A stretch of 64,000 bases of DNA, from contig NZ_SMGE01000001.1 in the NCBI RefSeq assembly GCF_004339525.1, positions 5,890,001 to 5,954,000 on the forward strand. Direction: 5' to 3'. The notes beneath the pieces are model-generated. The model was given only the letters and a program-made list of their open reading frames with translations, did no database searches and was not told where the DNA came from. The DNA is from Flavobacterium sp. 90 (GTDB taxonomy: Bacteria; Bacteroidota; Bacteroidia; Flavobacteriales; Flavobacteriaceae). Positions 54,531 through 62,935 of the stretch are shown here, one piece after another; the first letter of the stretch is position 1; every line of letters begins with the position of its first letter. The position numbers were made by a program, and so were the translations under genes.

Positions 54531-54562
54531 AAAACTCCAAAGTCATTTGATTTTGGAGTTTT
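54531..54562. terminator. bidirectional Rho-independent terminator
   Basis: AAAACTCCAAA pairs with TTTGGAGTTTT with a TCATTTGA-type loop, between the convergent YdeI and hydrolase genes. Confidence 0.85.
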
Positions 54563-54571
54563 CTAATTATG

Positions 54572-55639
54572 TTATTCTTTTAAATATTTTACAAAGAAGC
54601 TTTGTAATTTATCAAACGGAATTAATTCTGTTCTATCATAAAGATCAACGTGACCCGCACCCGGAACATAATATAATTCTTTTGGTTCTGCTGCACGTTT
54701 GTACGCGTCTTCACTAAATTCTTTTGAATGGGCTTTGTCTCCTGTAATAAAAAGTAATGGTCGTGGCGAAATTGTCTCGATATCATTAAAAGGATAAAAA
54801 TTCATAAACTTAGTATTACTGCTCAAAGTTGGATGAGTTGTAGTTTCCGGCGATCCTCCTTTGGGAGTAAATTCACCTCTTGGCGTGCGATAGAAATCAT
54901 AAAACTCACGTTGAATTGGATGTGTATTTTCATCTAATTTATGTACGGTTCCACTGGTGTATTTTGTTTCGCCTCCGTTAAATTCGGCATAACGTTGTTC
55001 TGCGGCTGCAGCAATAATTTTTTTTCGTTCTTCGAGTGTCTGCGAATGATTCAATAAATTACGATTTGCTGATCCCATATCATACATACTCACCGTTGCA
55101 ATAGCTTTTAATCTTGGATCAATTTTGGCAGCACTTATAACAAAACTTCCGCTGCCGCAAATTCCAATAATACCAATATTATTTCTGTTTACAAACTGAC
55201 GTGTTCCCAAGAAATCAACCGCCGCACTAAAATCTTCTGCATACATGTCCGGAAGAACTGCATTACGGGGTTCGCCCGCACTTTCTCCCCAAAAAGACAA
55301 ATCAATTGCCAGAGTTACAAATCCACGTTCTGCCATGTTTGCTGCATACAAATCTGCACTTTGCTCTTTTACCGCTCCCATTGGATGTCCTACGATAATT
55401 GCAGGATTTTTTTCATTTTGATTAATGTTGTCTGCAATAAAAAGATGTCCTGCAACTTCTAAATTATATTGGTTTTTAAAAGTAACTTTATACATTTTGA
55501 CATTATCACTTACTTTAAAAGTTGTAAATTCTTTTGATGTAATTTGTTTCATTTTTGTTTGATCTTTTTTGCCTTTTTGTGCAAAAGCGCTCGCACATAA
55601 CATAAGGGACATAATTATTATAATTGAAATTCTTTTCAT
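54572..55639 (-). CDS. exported alpha/beta hydrolase (dienelactone-hydrolase-like)
   Basis: 355 residues. Signal peptide 1-20 (IIIMSLMLCASAFAQ). NPAIIVGHPMGAVKEQSADLYAANMAERGFVTLAIDLSFWGES is the oxyanion/early-strand region of the fold, IGIIGICGSGSFVISAAKIDPRLKAIATVS carries the nucleophile elbow GICGSG, where a cysteine rather than a serine appears to be the nucleophile, and GDKAHSKEFSEDAYKRA...VPGAGHVDLYDR gives the acid and catalytic histidine. It resembles YcjY/DLH-like hydrolases; the substrate is unknown. It is 17 bases downstream of an acetyltransferase gene and probably in the same transcript. Confidence 0.85.
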   Translation of the reverse strand: MKRISIIIIMSLMLCASAFAQKGKKDQTKMKQITSKEFTTFKVSDNVKMYKVTFKNQYNLEVAGHLFIADNINQNEKNPAIIVGHPMGAVKEQSADLYAANMAERGFVTLAIDLSFWGESAGEPRNAVLPDMYAEDFSAAVDFLGTRQFVNRNNIGIIGICGSGSFVISAAKIDPRLKAIATVSMYDMGSANRNLLNHSQTLEERKKIIAAAAEQRYAEFNGGETKYTSGTVHKLDENTHPIQREFYDFYRTPRGEFTPKGGSPETTTHPTLSSNTKFMNFYPFNDIETISPRPLLFITGDKAHSKEFSEDAYKRAAEPKELYYVPGAGHVDLYDRTELIPFDKLQSFFVKYLKE

Positions 55640-55656
55640 TTTATTTTCGTTGAATA

Positions 55657-56250
55657 TTAATACTGATTTTCAGAAATAGATTTGATTATTTTAGCCGGAA
55701 TTCCTCCCACAATAGTATTATCGGGAACGTTTCTGGAAACTACAGCGCCTGCAGCAACTATAGAATTTATACCAATTGTAACTCCCGGAAGTATTGTTGC
55801 TCCTGCTCCTATCCAGGCTCCTTTTTTTATTACTATAGGCATCGAAATTGTTGCTCTTCTTTCGACAGGATTAATGGGATGATTTGTTGTGATAAGATTT
55901 ACCTTTGGACCAATGAGAACATTATCTTCAAGTGTAATTCCGCCTCTGTCCATAAAAGTACAGGCGTGATTTACAAATACATTTTTTCCGATAGTAATAT
56001 TTTCTCCAAAATCAGAATAGAAAGGTGGAATTACAAAAAAAGTATCATCTACTTTCTTACCAATTAATTCGCTGAAAATAGCATTGATTTCCTGTATTTC
56101 ATCTGTTACAATTGCATTGAGTTTTGCAGTTGTACGAATAGCTTTTTTAATAATCTTAAATAATTCAGGATATTCAGGATCATTAAGCTGAATTGTTTCG
56201 CCAGATTTATCTCTTGTAAAAATAGTTGTAGTTTCCATATTACTTTGCAT
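55657..56250 (-). CDS. hexapeptide-repeat O-acetyltransferase (maltose/nodulation acetyltransferase type)
   Basis: 197 residues. An N-terminal helical cap (LNDPEYPELFKIIKKAIRTTAKLNAI) precedes a left-handed beta-helix of hexapeptides: NITIGKNVFVNHACTFMDRGGITLEDNVLIGPKVNLITTNHPINPVERR and GAWIGAGATILPGVTIGINSIVAAGAVVSRNVPDNTIVGGIPAKII. The histidine of TTNHP is the usual active residue. It transfers acetyl from acetyl-CoA to a sugar or similar hydroxyl. ATG codons at 56250 and 56238 are both usable. The AraC regulator is 72 bases upstream on the same strand. Confidence 0.92.
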   Translation of the reverse strand: MQSNMETTTIFTRDKSGETIQLNDPEYPELFKIIKKAIRTTAKLNAIVTDEIQEINAIFSELIGKKVDDTFFVIPPFYSDFGENITIGKNVFVNHACTFMDRGGITLEDNVLIGPKVNLITTNHPINPVERRATISMPIVIKKGAWIGAGATILPGVTIGINSIVAAGAVVSRNVPDNTIVGGIPAKIIKSISENQY

Positions 56251-56322
56251 TTATTGTGAATACAAAATTATTGGGAAACCGGATTTAAAGGGTAATAAGA
56301 ATCAAACCGATAGTTAAGAATT

Positions 56323-57198
56323 TCAAACCAAATCCAAACGGTAGCTTTTAGGATTTGTTCCTGTGTTTTTCTTAAAGAAATTATTGAAATAAGAAGGATA
56401 TTCAAATCCCAAAGCATACGCTATTTCGGCAACATTCCAGTCTGTATGCTGCAAAAGCGCCTTTGCTTCGCCAATAATGCGTTCAGAAATATGTGTTGTA
56501 GTAGATTTTCCTGTAACAGCTTTTACTGCGCGATTTAGATAATTTACATGCAGTGATAATGCATTTGAATAATCTTGTGCTGTTTTTAATTCAAGTGGTC
56601 TTTCGCTAGTCTCAATAGGAAATTGTCTCTCTAATAGTTCTAAGAAAACAGATGTAATTCGGGATTGAGCATTATTGATATTCGTATAATTTTCTGAAGG
56701 CTGCATTTTTAAAGCCTCATGAATTATTAAATTAATATAGTTTCGGATTAAATCATCTTTGAAAGCATAATCTGTTTGTTGTTCGGTTATCATTTTCTGA
56801 AAAAGTGTATTCAAAAAATCTCTTTGTTCTACGGTTATTTTCAATATAGGCGTGCCTCCTATTTTAAATAATGGCGAATGCTGTAAACTTTCGGAACGAT
56901 CCGATTTTAAAAATTCTTCAGAAAACAAACAAGTATATCCAACATAACTTGTTGAGAGTGTTTCCCATGAATACGGAATATGCGGATTACCAAAGAACAG
57001 AACAGTTCCTTCTGCATTAAAACTTTTATCGGCATAATGTATAATACTTTCTCCGGTAGTCAAACAGATTTTATAAAAGTCTTTGCGGCTATAATTACGT
57101 GTCGCATTGCCATCGCTTTCTATTTGAAAAACATTAAAACCCTTTAATTTTAATTCAGTATTGAATTCTGAAACTGAGCGTGTGATTTTGTTTTGCAT
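56323..57198 (-). CDS. AraC-family transcriptional regulator
   Basis: 291 residues. The N-terminal half is a cupin-like sensing region (IHYADKSFNAEGTVLFFGNPHIPYSWETLSTSYVGYTCLFSEEFL). The C-terminal DNA-binding half has KTAQDYSNALSLHVNYLNRAVKAVTGKSTTTHISERI and WNVAEIAYALGFEYPSYFNNFFKKNTGTNPKSYR. It is located 72 bases upstream of the acetyltransferase and hydrolase genes on the same strand, so it likely controls them as local regulator. A family-A palindromic repeat lies in its own upstream region, 47 bases from the start codon. Confidence 0.93.
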   Translation of the reverse strand: MQNKITRSVSEFNTELKLKGFNVFQIESDGNATRNYSRKDFYKICLTTGESIIHYADKSFNAEGTVLFFGNPHIPYSWETLSTSYVGYTCLFSEEFLKSDRSESLQHSPLFKIGGTPILKITVEQRDFLNTLFQKMITEQQTDYAFKDDLIRNYINLIIHEALKMQPSENYTNINNAQSRITSVFLELLERQFPIETSERPLELKTAQDYSNALSLHVNYLNRAVKAVTGKSTTTHISERIIGEAKALLQHTDWNVAEIAYALGFEYPSYFNNFFKKNTGTNPKSYRLDLV

Positions 57199-57244
57199 TT
57201 TACAAAGTTATAAAAAACAAACCTTCATTTTATTATAGTTCTGG

Positions 57245-57442
57245 ATCAACACGAAAACCTGTCGAGCTATAAAAATTAAGGATGATTTTAACCGCAAAGC
57301 ACGCAAAGGTTTCTTGTTATAGATTAAGCTTATTAAAGGCAAAGTTCGCAAAGCTTTATCAATATAGCTTTGCGAACTTTGCCTTTAAAATGATTAACCT
57401 ATAAAAATATTTTTATGTTTCTACACAGGTTTTTGCATTGAT
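57245..57442. repeat. MITE-like palindromic element, family A copy 2
   Basis: 198 bases. The termini ATCAACACGAAAACCTGTCGAG and the inverse-matching CTACACAGGTTTTTGCATTGAT agree with the copy at 37819-38060. The core hairpin is GGCAAAGTTCGCAAAGCT with its inverse, but its loop reads in the opposite sense to copy 1 while the flanks read in the same sense. Confidence 0.85.
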
Positions 57443-57501
57443 CCATAGTTCTTCTATTCGGTTACTATTTTCAATAGATAAATATTTAATTTTTAAACCA
57501 A

Positions 57502-57540
57502 AAAAAACTCCAAAATCAAATTACTTTGGAGTTTTTTTTA
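57502..57540. terminator. Rho-independent terminator
   Basis: AAAAAACTCCAAA pairs with TTTGGAGTTTTTT around a TCAAATTAC-type loop. On the minus strand it follows the small gene at 57543-57689 by 2 bases, which supports that gene being real. Confidence 0.85.
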
Positions 57541-57542
57541 TT

Positions 57543-57689
57543 TTATTTATTCTTACGAACTTCTTTATTTGGCTTTTCTATTGCAGCATTAACCGGTTCT
57601 TCTGTTTTGTTCTGAAATAAACTTGAGAACAAACTTTTTTTCGACGTTAGGTTGATTCTAGGATCAATAATAGGGTTTATAATTTTCAT
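57543..57689 (-). CDS. 48-residue basic small protein
   Basis: The ATG at 57689 gives 48 residues starting MKIINPIIDPRINLTS and ending EKPNKEVRKNK; the sequence is Lys/Asn-rich, hydrophilic and without a membrane segment. No family recognised. It is supported by its own terminator 2 bases after the stop, by an upstream motif TTTTGGCA-N5-TTTG (57728-57744), and by lying 99 bases from a second 48-residue frame on the same strand with the same upstream motif. It could be a small regulator or peptide; nothing in the sequence shows which. Confidence 0.5.
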   Translation of the reverse strand: MKIINPIIDPRINLTSKKSLFSSLFQNKTEEPVNAAIEKPNKEVRKNK

Positions 57690-57727
57690 AATGGTTTGGT
57701 TAAATTCGGTTTAGTAAATTATATTGT

Positions 57728-57744
57728 CAAAGTTTTTGCCAAAA
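57728..57744 (-). promoter_or_regulatory. TTTTGGCA-N5-TTTG motif (sigma-54-like -24/-12 candidate)
   Basis: On the minus strand TTTTGGCA, five bases, TTTG, then A. The GG of TGGCA and the TTTG lie at the spacing of a -24/-12 promoter, but the canonical GC of TTGC is replaced. 38 bases separate its end from the ATG at 57689. Confidence 0.35.
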
Positions 57745-57788
57745 TAATAAAATTTTATCATTCTGAAACAAACTAAAATAAATATTAA

Positions 57789-57935
57789 CTAAACTATTTG
57801 AGAGATTAGCAAAACAGCAATAAAGAAGACAATAGAAAATACCATTAAGTTGATGGTTCTGTCTTTATTCTTCAGTGATTTATTTGACATATAAAGTTTC
57901 GTAATCTCTTGGTTTCTTGTTTTGTTTGCTTTCAT
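57789..57935 (-). CDS. 48-residue small membrane protein
   Basis: The ATG at 57935 gives 48 residues. The first 28 are basic (KANKTRNQEITKLYMSNKSLKNKDR) and the last 20 are a hydrophobic helix (NLMVFSIVFFIAVLLISQIV) reaching the C-terminus: a single-span, tail-anchored type with the basic part on the cytoplasmic side. The frame ends at TAG. No family recognised. The upstream region has a TTTTGGCA-N5-TTTG motif and a long hairpin. It resembles small stress- or toxin-like membrane peptides only in general form. Confidence 0.5.
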   Translation of the reverse strand: MKANKTRNQEITKLYMSNKSLKNKDRTINLMVFSIVFFIAVLLISQIV

Positions 57936-57944
57936 ATTTCTAAT

Positions 57945-58033
57945 AATTTGATGGTGTTTTGGGGCTATATAAGTTCATTTTCAACCAATAAAAAACAAAC
58001 GCTATGCCAAAACGCTCCAAAACACCTCAAATT
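57945..58033 (-). promoter_or_regulatory. long inverted repeat upstream of small membrane protein
   Basis: Arms at 57945-57965 (AATTTGATGGTGTTTTGGGG) and 58014-58033 (CTCCAAAACACCTCAAATT region) pair over about 20 bases with two mismatches. The sigma-54-like motif lies in the loop, so the arms are likely protein-binding sites (enhancer/operator-like) rather than an RNA hairpin. Confidence 0.45.
57996..58012 (-). promoter_or_regulatory. TTTTGGCA-N5-TTTG motif (sigma-54-like -24/-12 candidate)
   Basis: On the minus strand TTTTGGCA, TAGCG, TTTG, then T. It has the GG/G-T spacing of a -24/-12 promoter with a non-canonical -12 dinucleotide. It lies 60 bases before the ATG of the small membrane protein. 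Confidence 0.35.
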
Positions 58034-58141
58034 ACTGACTAATAAATAATTACAAAACCAAATCTTTATATACTTTATATTTTCTTATCAAAATGATATG
58101 ATACGCCTTCCAAAATGAAAGGCATTTATTAATTTTTACTT

Positions 58142-58497
58142 TTAACGCAATGCCATTGAACTAAGCTTTTTTAGACGCTTATGACGAGAAAAATTTCGCG
58201 CAAAGTCGCAGAGCCGCCAAATTTACATCGTCTTTTAAGTCTTCGCGACTTTGTGACTTTGCGAGAGATTCATTCAATACAGCGTTAAAATATTTCCCTT
58301 CACTTAATGACATTGACCTTTAACGTAATGCCATTGAGCTAAGCTTTTTTAGACGATTATGACGAGAAAAATTTCGCGCAAAGTCGCAGAGCCGCCAAAT
58401 TTACATCATCTTTTAAGTCTTCGCGACTTTGTGACTTTGCGAGAGATTCATTCAATACAGCATTAAAATATTTTTCTTCACTTAATGACATTGACTT
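58142..58497. repeat. two tandem 178-base repeats abutting lanB
   Basis: Units 58142-58319 and 58320-58497 differ at only a few positions. Each holds an inverted pair built on CGCAAAGTCGCAGAG and CTTCGCGACTTTGTGACTTTGCG. A third copy would begin at 58498 and its first nine bases (TTAACGCAA) are there, forming the stop codon and last two codons of lanB on the minus strand. Probably provides transcript ends for lanB. No coding capacity. Confidence 0.9.
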
Positions 58498-61400
58498 TTA
58501 ACGCAACTGCATAAGCTCAGAATCTATCAGAGACGTTTTACAATCAAATTTTAATCTTGCTAACTTACCTTTGTAATGTCTCGCCAGCAAATCATAAACT
58601 ACAAACTCGTTAGTGCGATTGCGCCCCATAAAAAGTCGGTCTAAATTCATGTGCAACAAACTTGAAAGTAATCCATTCAGTTTAACTTTTAGTTCATTTT
58701 GATCTCTTAATTTAAAAATCTCGTCCACTAAAAATCGATTAGATTGGCTCCGAATCTGAAGTAATTCCACAATAGGATAATATTCTTTTTCTTCTTCATT
58801 ATTCGAATCCAGAATATCTTCTAATTGACTTCGTAATGTTCTAAATTTCTGATTCAAAGTTGTTTTTAACTCTTGTTTTCCGCCGTGTTCTTTAAAAAAA
58901 GAATTACTTAGCATTTCTATCAGATTATATTTTTCTTCTAATGTCAATCTAAAATCATTCAAAAATTCATCAACCGACCGAATTGCCATTTGCCATCTAA
59001 TTGTTCCGCCATGATCAGCATCAATCATTTCCAGCATATCTGTAACAAATATGCTGTCATTAAAAAATAATTGTTCAGCAAGTTCAATGCTATTATCTCC
59101 ATATCGATCTAATTCTCTTTTGTACGTATCAGTTTGAATTTTAGATATAATATGTTGGTCTAATAATGGTTCTAATTCTGCATTTATAAGCTGTAATATT
59201 TCACCATATTTTTCGAAATTAGTAATATGCAATCTAAATCTCAGATGAATATCAGGATCCGCATATCTGATAAAAAACCATTGATCAATACTGTTTTCAC
59301 TTAAAAGTTTTTCGGTTATGCATTTTATTTTTTCCGATAAAATAGAATCGGCTGTTTTTACACCGCAATAAATTTTATAATACAACCATTCGCTACCAAT
59401 AGAAAAGCTTTGTTTGCTTGCAAAAGTTTTCTTTTCTATAACTTTTGGCGATTCCTTTTTGGCAGTTTCATTTAGTACAATAGCAATACATTCGTTTGTG
59501 AACTCTGCTCCTTCTGTGTCTTTTATTAATGCAGCATCTTTTTCGAATAAATATTCAAATATGGTAAGTTCATTTCTGTTTTTTACAATATCTATAAAGG
59601 TGTCAACCGCAATTGGATTATCGCATGAAATCAATAATTCGTTGTCATATTCAATTACTAAAAACTTGTTTGGCAATTCAATTCGTTCTTTTAAATCAAA
59701 AAAGAGCTTTTGCTTTTCAATATTCGTTGCGGTTTTATTTTGAAATGGTTCTAAATCAGACTTATTTAATTGCCATGTTGCCGGACTTAAAACTGAATTC
59801 TGATATTCGACTCTTGGCAAAAAGCTAAATTGATTCGTTAATACTCCCCAATTGAAACCTAAAGCTGTCTTTGTAAAATATTGAGTTTGTAAATCGCCTA
59901 AAAAATGATAAACCGGTAAACTATTATTGCTGTGATTGTGCGCATTTCCCATACGGGGAATAATTTCTTTTTTTAGACGATTGTCGAATAAAATAATTTT
60001 ATCGTCTTTTAATTTCAGTACTAAATCTTCCATTTTGACCTGAAATTCATCATCAACAGAACTTTTAGCCAAATACGGAATTTCATAATCACGAAAAGCT
60101 GGTCGCGACAAAACGTTTCCAGTTCTGCTTTCGGGTAAATGAACTATTTCTGCCAAGATTTTATCAGGCATTTGTTGTTGCTCAAATACTGCAATTTCTT
60201 TAGAAATATTCTCCAGCTTTTTACTGCCGCCCGCAAACCTGCCTAACAAATTTATGGCGCTGCTATTACCTGTACCTGAAATCGCAATTTTATTAGTTTC
60301 GGCATTAAGTACTTTGAACATTATTGAATAAGAAGAAGTCAATACTGAATCTGAAAAATCGATTCCTTTAAAGTCTGATTCGCTAATTTCAATAACTTTT
60401 TTATGCTCTTTTATGCTGCTAATAATTAATTTCAGTAAATGTGGCTGTACCGAATCCCATTTTATATCCTGTTCTTTGCTTGTTACATCTGCATAAATAG
60501 TATCGATTAAATCATTAATACCATTGTTGTCTTTTTGCGGATATCCAATGCCTGTTTCGGTATCTAATGCCAGTAATAACGGGATCTCTTTACCTTCATA
60601 ATAATCCTCAAATCTGGTCTTAAAGTTCTCGAGATCAGAATTTATTTCCGGTGGCGTAATTTTATTCAAAAACGAAATCGCATTGTGTAATTGTGTCTGT
60701 ATTGTTTTGTTCAAAGTTGCTGTCTCAGCTTTTTTATACAAATCAATTTGAAACAAGTTTGTTTCGCTCAATTCCGGTAAAATGATTTTTAATTTTTGAT
60801 GTATGCTTTTATAGGTATCAATAGAATTGAAAAGTGATGCGTCATTAAATTCTATTAATTCATCGACTGAATCGAGTAAATTAATCAAATGCTTTAATTC
60901 ATTACCAGGATTTATTTTAAAGATATTGTCCAGATTTTCGAGTAATCTTGAGAAATAATCTTCTCCGGTAATTGTAGGCTCAAATTCATTTATAAGCAAT
61001 TGAGAAGCAATAATTTCTTCAACAAAATCATTGGCTTCCTCAAAACTAATTTCGTCATTAATCAATAAATGAACCAGTTCATCCTGATTTAATCCGTTTT
61101 TGCTTTGTTCTAAAATAAGGTCCAGATAAGGTGAATAATCAACTTTATTTAATTTATGAAAACGACGATTCTTAAGATAATAATATTCGATATAACGATA
61201 ACAATCTCCAACAAAATAGATACTTGCGTTAGGAAAATATCTCAAATGAGGTTTAATAAAAGATTGTTTTGTTATTTCCTGCGCAATCGAAAAAAGCACA
61301 TTCATGTCTAAACGAGTTCTGCGATTCAGGGTTTTGGTTAAATCTTTATTAAGCTCAATCTTGTTTTCGTCAGACCAATTACCAATACTCAAACCTGCAA

Positions 61401-61632
61401 ATAAACCAAATGGTGTGCAACGATTACTTGCACGACTTTGATATTTGTACAACGAATTATTGATTTTCTTTAGCTCTTTATTATCAGTAATAGGTTTATT
61501 AAGATGTTTTCGAAATTCTTCATAAAATGCCGGCGATGCCACATATAGTGCTTCTAAAAAATTAGTTTCATTAATTTTTTGTTCAGTACTATAAAATGGC
61601 GAGCGAAAAATAAAGTGAGAATGAAATTTCAT
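58498..61632 (-). CDS. lanB: class I lanthipeptide dehydratase, full length (LanB)
   Basis: 1044 residues from the ATG at 61632. This start is preferred over one 19 codons upstream because it leaves 4 bases after the lanC stop and begins FHSHFIFRSPFYS, like LanB N-termini. The N-terminal dehydratase domain has the diagnostic SRASNRCTPFGLFAGLSIG near residues 67-84 and RTRLDMNVLF. From about 745 to the end comes the elimination (SpaB_C, thiopeptide-type) domain: SEWLYYKIYCGVKTADSIL, QWFFIRYADPDIHLRFRLH, DTYKRELDRYGD. LanB glutamylates Ser/Thr of the precursor with Glu-tRNA and eliminates glutamate to give dehydroamino acids. Both halves are in one protein, whereas some other Bacteroidota lanthipeptide systems split them. 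Tandem repeats follow the stop. Confidence 0.95.
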   Translation of the reverse strand: MKFHSHFIFRSPFYSTEQKINETNFLEALYVASPAFYEEFRKHLNKPITDNKELKKINNSLYKYQSRASNRCTPFGLFAGLSIGNWSDENKIELNKDLTKTLNRRTRLDMNVLFSIAQEITKQSFIKPHLRYFPNASIYFVGDCYRYIEYYYLKNRRFHKLNKVDYSPYLDLILEQSKNGLNQDELVHLLINDEISFEEANDFVEEIIASQLLINEFEPTITGEDYFSRLLENLDNIFKINPGNELKHLINLLDSVDELIEFNDASLFNSIDTYKSIHQKLKIILPELSETNLFQIDLYKKAETATLNKTIQTQLHNAISFLNKITPPEINSDLENFKTRFEDYYEGKEIPLLLALDTETGIGYPQKDNNGINDLIDTIYADVTSKEQDIKWDSVQPHLLKLIISSIKEHKKVIEISESDFKGIDFSDSVLTSSYSIMFKVLNAETNKIAISGTGNSSAINLLGRFAGGSKKLENISKEIAVFEQQQMPDKILAEIVHLPESRTGNVLSRPAFRDYEIPYLAKSSVDDEFQVKMEDLVLKLKDDKIILFDNRLKKEIIPRMGNAHNHSNNSLPVYHFLGDLQTQYFTKTALGFNWGVLTNQFSFLPRVEYQNSVLSPATWQLNKSDLEPFQNKTATNIEKQKLFFDLKERIELPNKFLVIEYDNELLISCDNPIAVDTFIDIVKNRNELTIFEYLFEKDAALIKDTEGAEFTNECIAIVLNETAKKESPKVIEKKTFASKQSFSIGSEWLYYKIYCGVKTADSILSEKIKCITEKLLSENSIDQWFFIRYADPDIHLRFRLHITNFEKYGEILQLINAELEPLLDQHIISKIQTDTYKRELDRYGDNSIELAEQLFFNDSIFVTDMLEMIDADHGGTIRWQMAIRSVDEFLNDFRLTLEEKYNLIEMLSNSFFKEHGGKQELKTTLNQKFRTLRSQLEDILDSNNEEEKEYYPIVELLQIRSQSNRFLVDEIFKLRDQNELKVKLNGLLSSLLHMNLDRLFMGRNRTNEFVVYDLLARHYKGKLARLKFDCKTSLIDSELMQLR

Positions 61633-61636
61633 ATAC

Positions 61637-62821
61637 TTATGATAATAATAATGTCCTGTCCCATTTTGGTTCAATATTACTGATTGCACTAATCAAAGAA
61701 AGTCCGATACCGGAAACTCCTTCAAACAAACCAAATTCATTTACTAATGGCTCATCTTTACCGTGAAATTGCTTATATCCGGCAATTCCATCAGGATGTT
61801 CTGCTTTTTCTAAAGTGATTCCGTACCAATATTCGGCAGTTTCTCTGTATAATTCGATATTAGTATAATTATAGATTCTGGCATAAATATGTGCAATACC
61901 GGCGCTTCCGTGGCAAATGCTTGCGTCAACAACCGTATAAGTAAGAACATCTCTTTTTGAGGAATGCTTTGTAAATATTTCTAATGCAAATGCTACTAAA
62001 TCTCTTTTGTCAAAGTATTTAGCATATTGAAAAATTGCCATCGCAACTCCTAAATCTCCATAACACCAAGCCAGATTACTGTCGGTTTTGTCATTATTTA
62101 CTAATTGACTTGGAAAATAAAATTCTGATGAAGCATCAAATCTAACGCTTAGCAAAAAGTCAATACTTTTATTTAAATATTGTAGTAATTTAAAATCTTT
62201 CTTTCTATCAAATAATTTTAGCAGAACAAGAATTATAGACGGCACTCCATGCGCAAGTCCAAAAGAATATCCTTCTGTAGGATGTTCATCTTTTGCCAAT
62301 GTAAAATCAACTTTCCATTTTAAAAAATTTGGATCATTCTCTTTTATTCTATCAATCGAAGCTAGCCAGGCGTCAAATAAATAATCATATTTAGACCCAA
62401 TATTTTGTTCTAAAAGACTAAATACAACTCCTGTATTACCGTGCAAAAAATCTAAAGAGGTATCATTAGAAATAAATTCATGAAAAATTGAGTAGTCAAA
62501 ATCGCTGATGTTATCCTCAAAATCAAAAAAATCTTCTTTCTCTAAATGATAAAGCGTATGCAAAATTCCGGCGATTCCAAAAGAAAAATTCAAATTATCC
62601 GGCTCCTGAAAATAATCAAATAACTCCTGAACATAAGCTTCACTTTCATTTAAGCGTTCTTTGTGCTTAGAATGATAAGCCATGAATAATACCAATCCTG
62701 ATTGTCCTAAAAACAAAGAACAATCTGATTCGTCGTAAGTGTCGAAGGATTTTGAAATTTCCTTTAGTTTTTTCTCTACTTTACTTACTAAATCGTCGTT
62801 TTTTATAATTTTATTCCACAT
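61637..62821 (-). CDS. lanC: lanthipeptide cyclase (LanC)
   Basis: 394 residues, the usual LanC length, of alpha/alpha-toroid type with repeated GxxG motifs (GLVLFMAYH, SFGIAGILHTLYHL, FLHGNTGVVFSLL, GLAHGVPSIILVLL). Zinc ligands are visible: Cys253 (WCYGDLG), Cys303-His304 (ICHGSAGIAHI); His191 (LAHG) occupies the catalytic acid/base position. It adds cysteine thiols of the precursor to dehydroalanine/dehydrobutyrine to close lanthionine rings. It lies between the precursor gene and lanB, 4 bases before lanB; ATG at 62821. All family-defining residues are intact. Confidence 0.95.
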   Translation of the reverse strand: MWNKIIKNDDLVSKVEKKLKEISKSFDTYDESDCSLFLGQSGLVLFMAYHSKHKERLNESEAYVQELFDYFQEPDNLNFSFGIAGILHTLYHLEKEDFFDFEDNISDFDYSIFHEFISNDTSLDFLHGNTGVVFSLLEQNIGSKYDYLFDAWLASIDRIKENDPNFLKWKVDFTLAKDEHPTEGYSFGLAHGVPSIILVLLKLFDRKKDFKLLQYLNKSIDFLLSVRFDASSEFYFPSQLVNNDKTDSNLAWCYGDLGVAMAIFQYAKYFDKRDLVAFALEIFTKHSSKRDVLTYTVVDASICHGSAGIAHIYARIYNYTNIELYRETAEYWYGITLEKAEHPDGIAGYKQFHGKDEPLVNEFGLFEGVSGIGLSLISAISNIEPKWDRTLLLS

Positions 62822-62935
62822 TTGTTATACAATTAAATATCACTGAATTCTTAAAACAATTTTAATGATGCTATCAATATTAAAAATATGGGCATTCACG
62901 TTTTCTAAAGAGTTATTACATTTTTTTATAATTTA

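Noticed and set aside
57438..57620. 60-codon plus-strand frame
   Set aside because: It crosses a terminator hairpin and lies antisense to the better supported 48-codon gene; composition is that of reverse-strand AT-rich DNA.
61633..61689. 19-codon N-terminal extension of LanB
   Set aside because: It would overlap lanC by 53 bases and precede the normal LanB N-terminus; the ATG at 61632 fits better.
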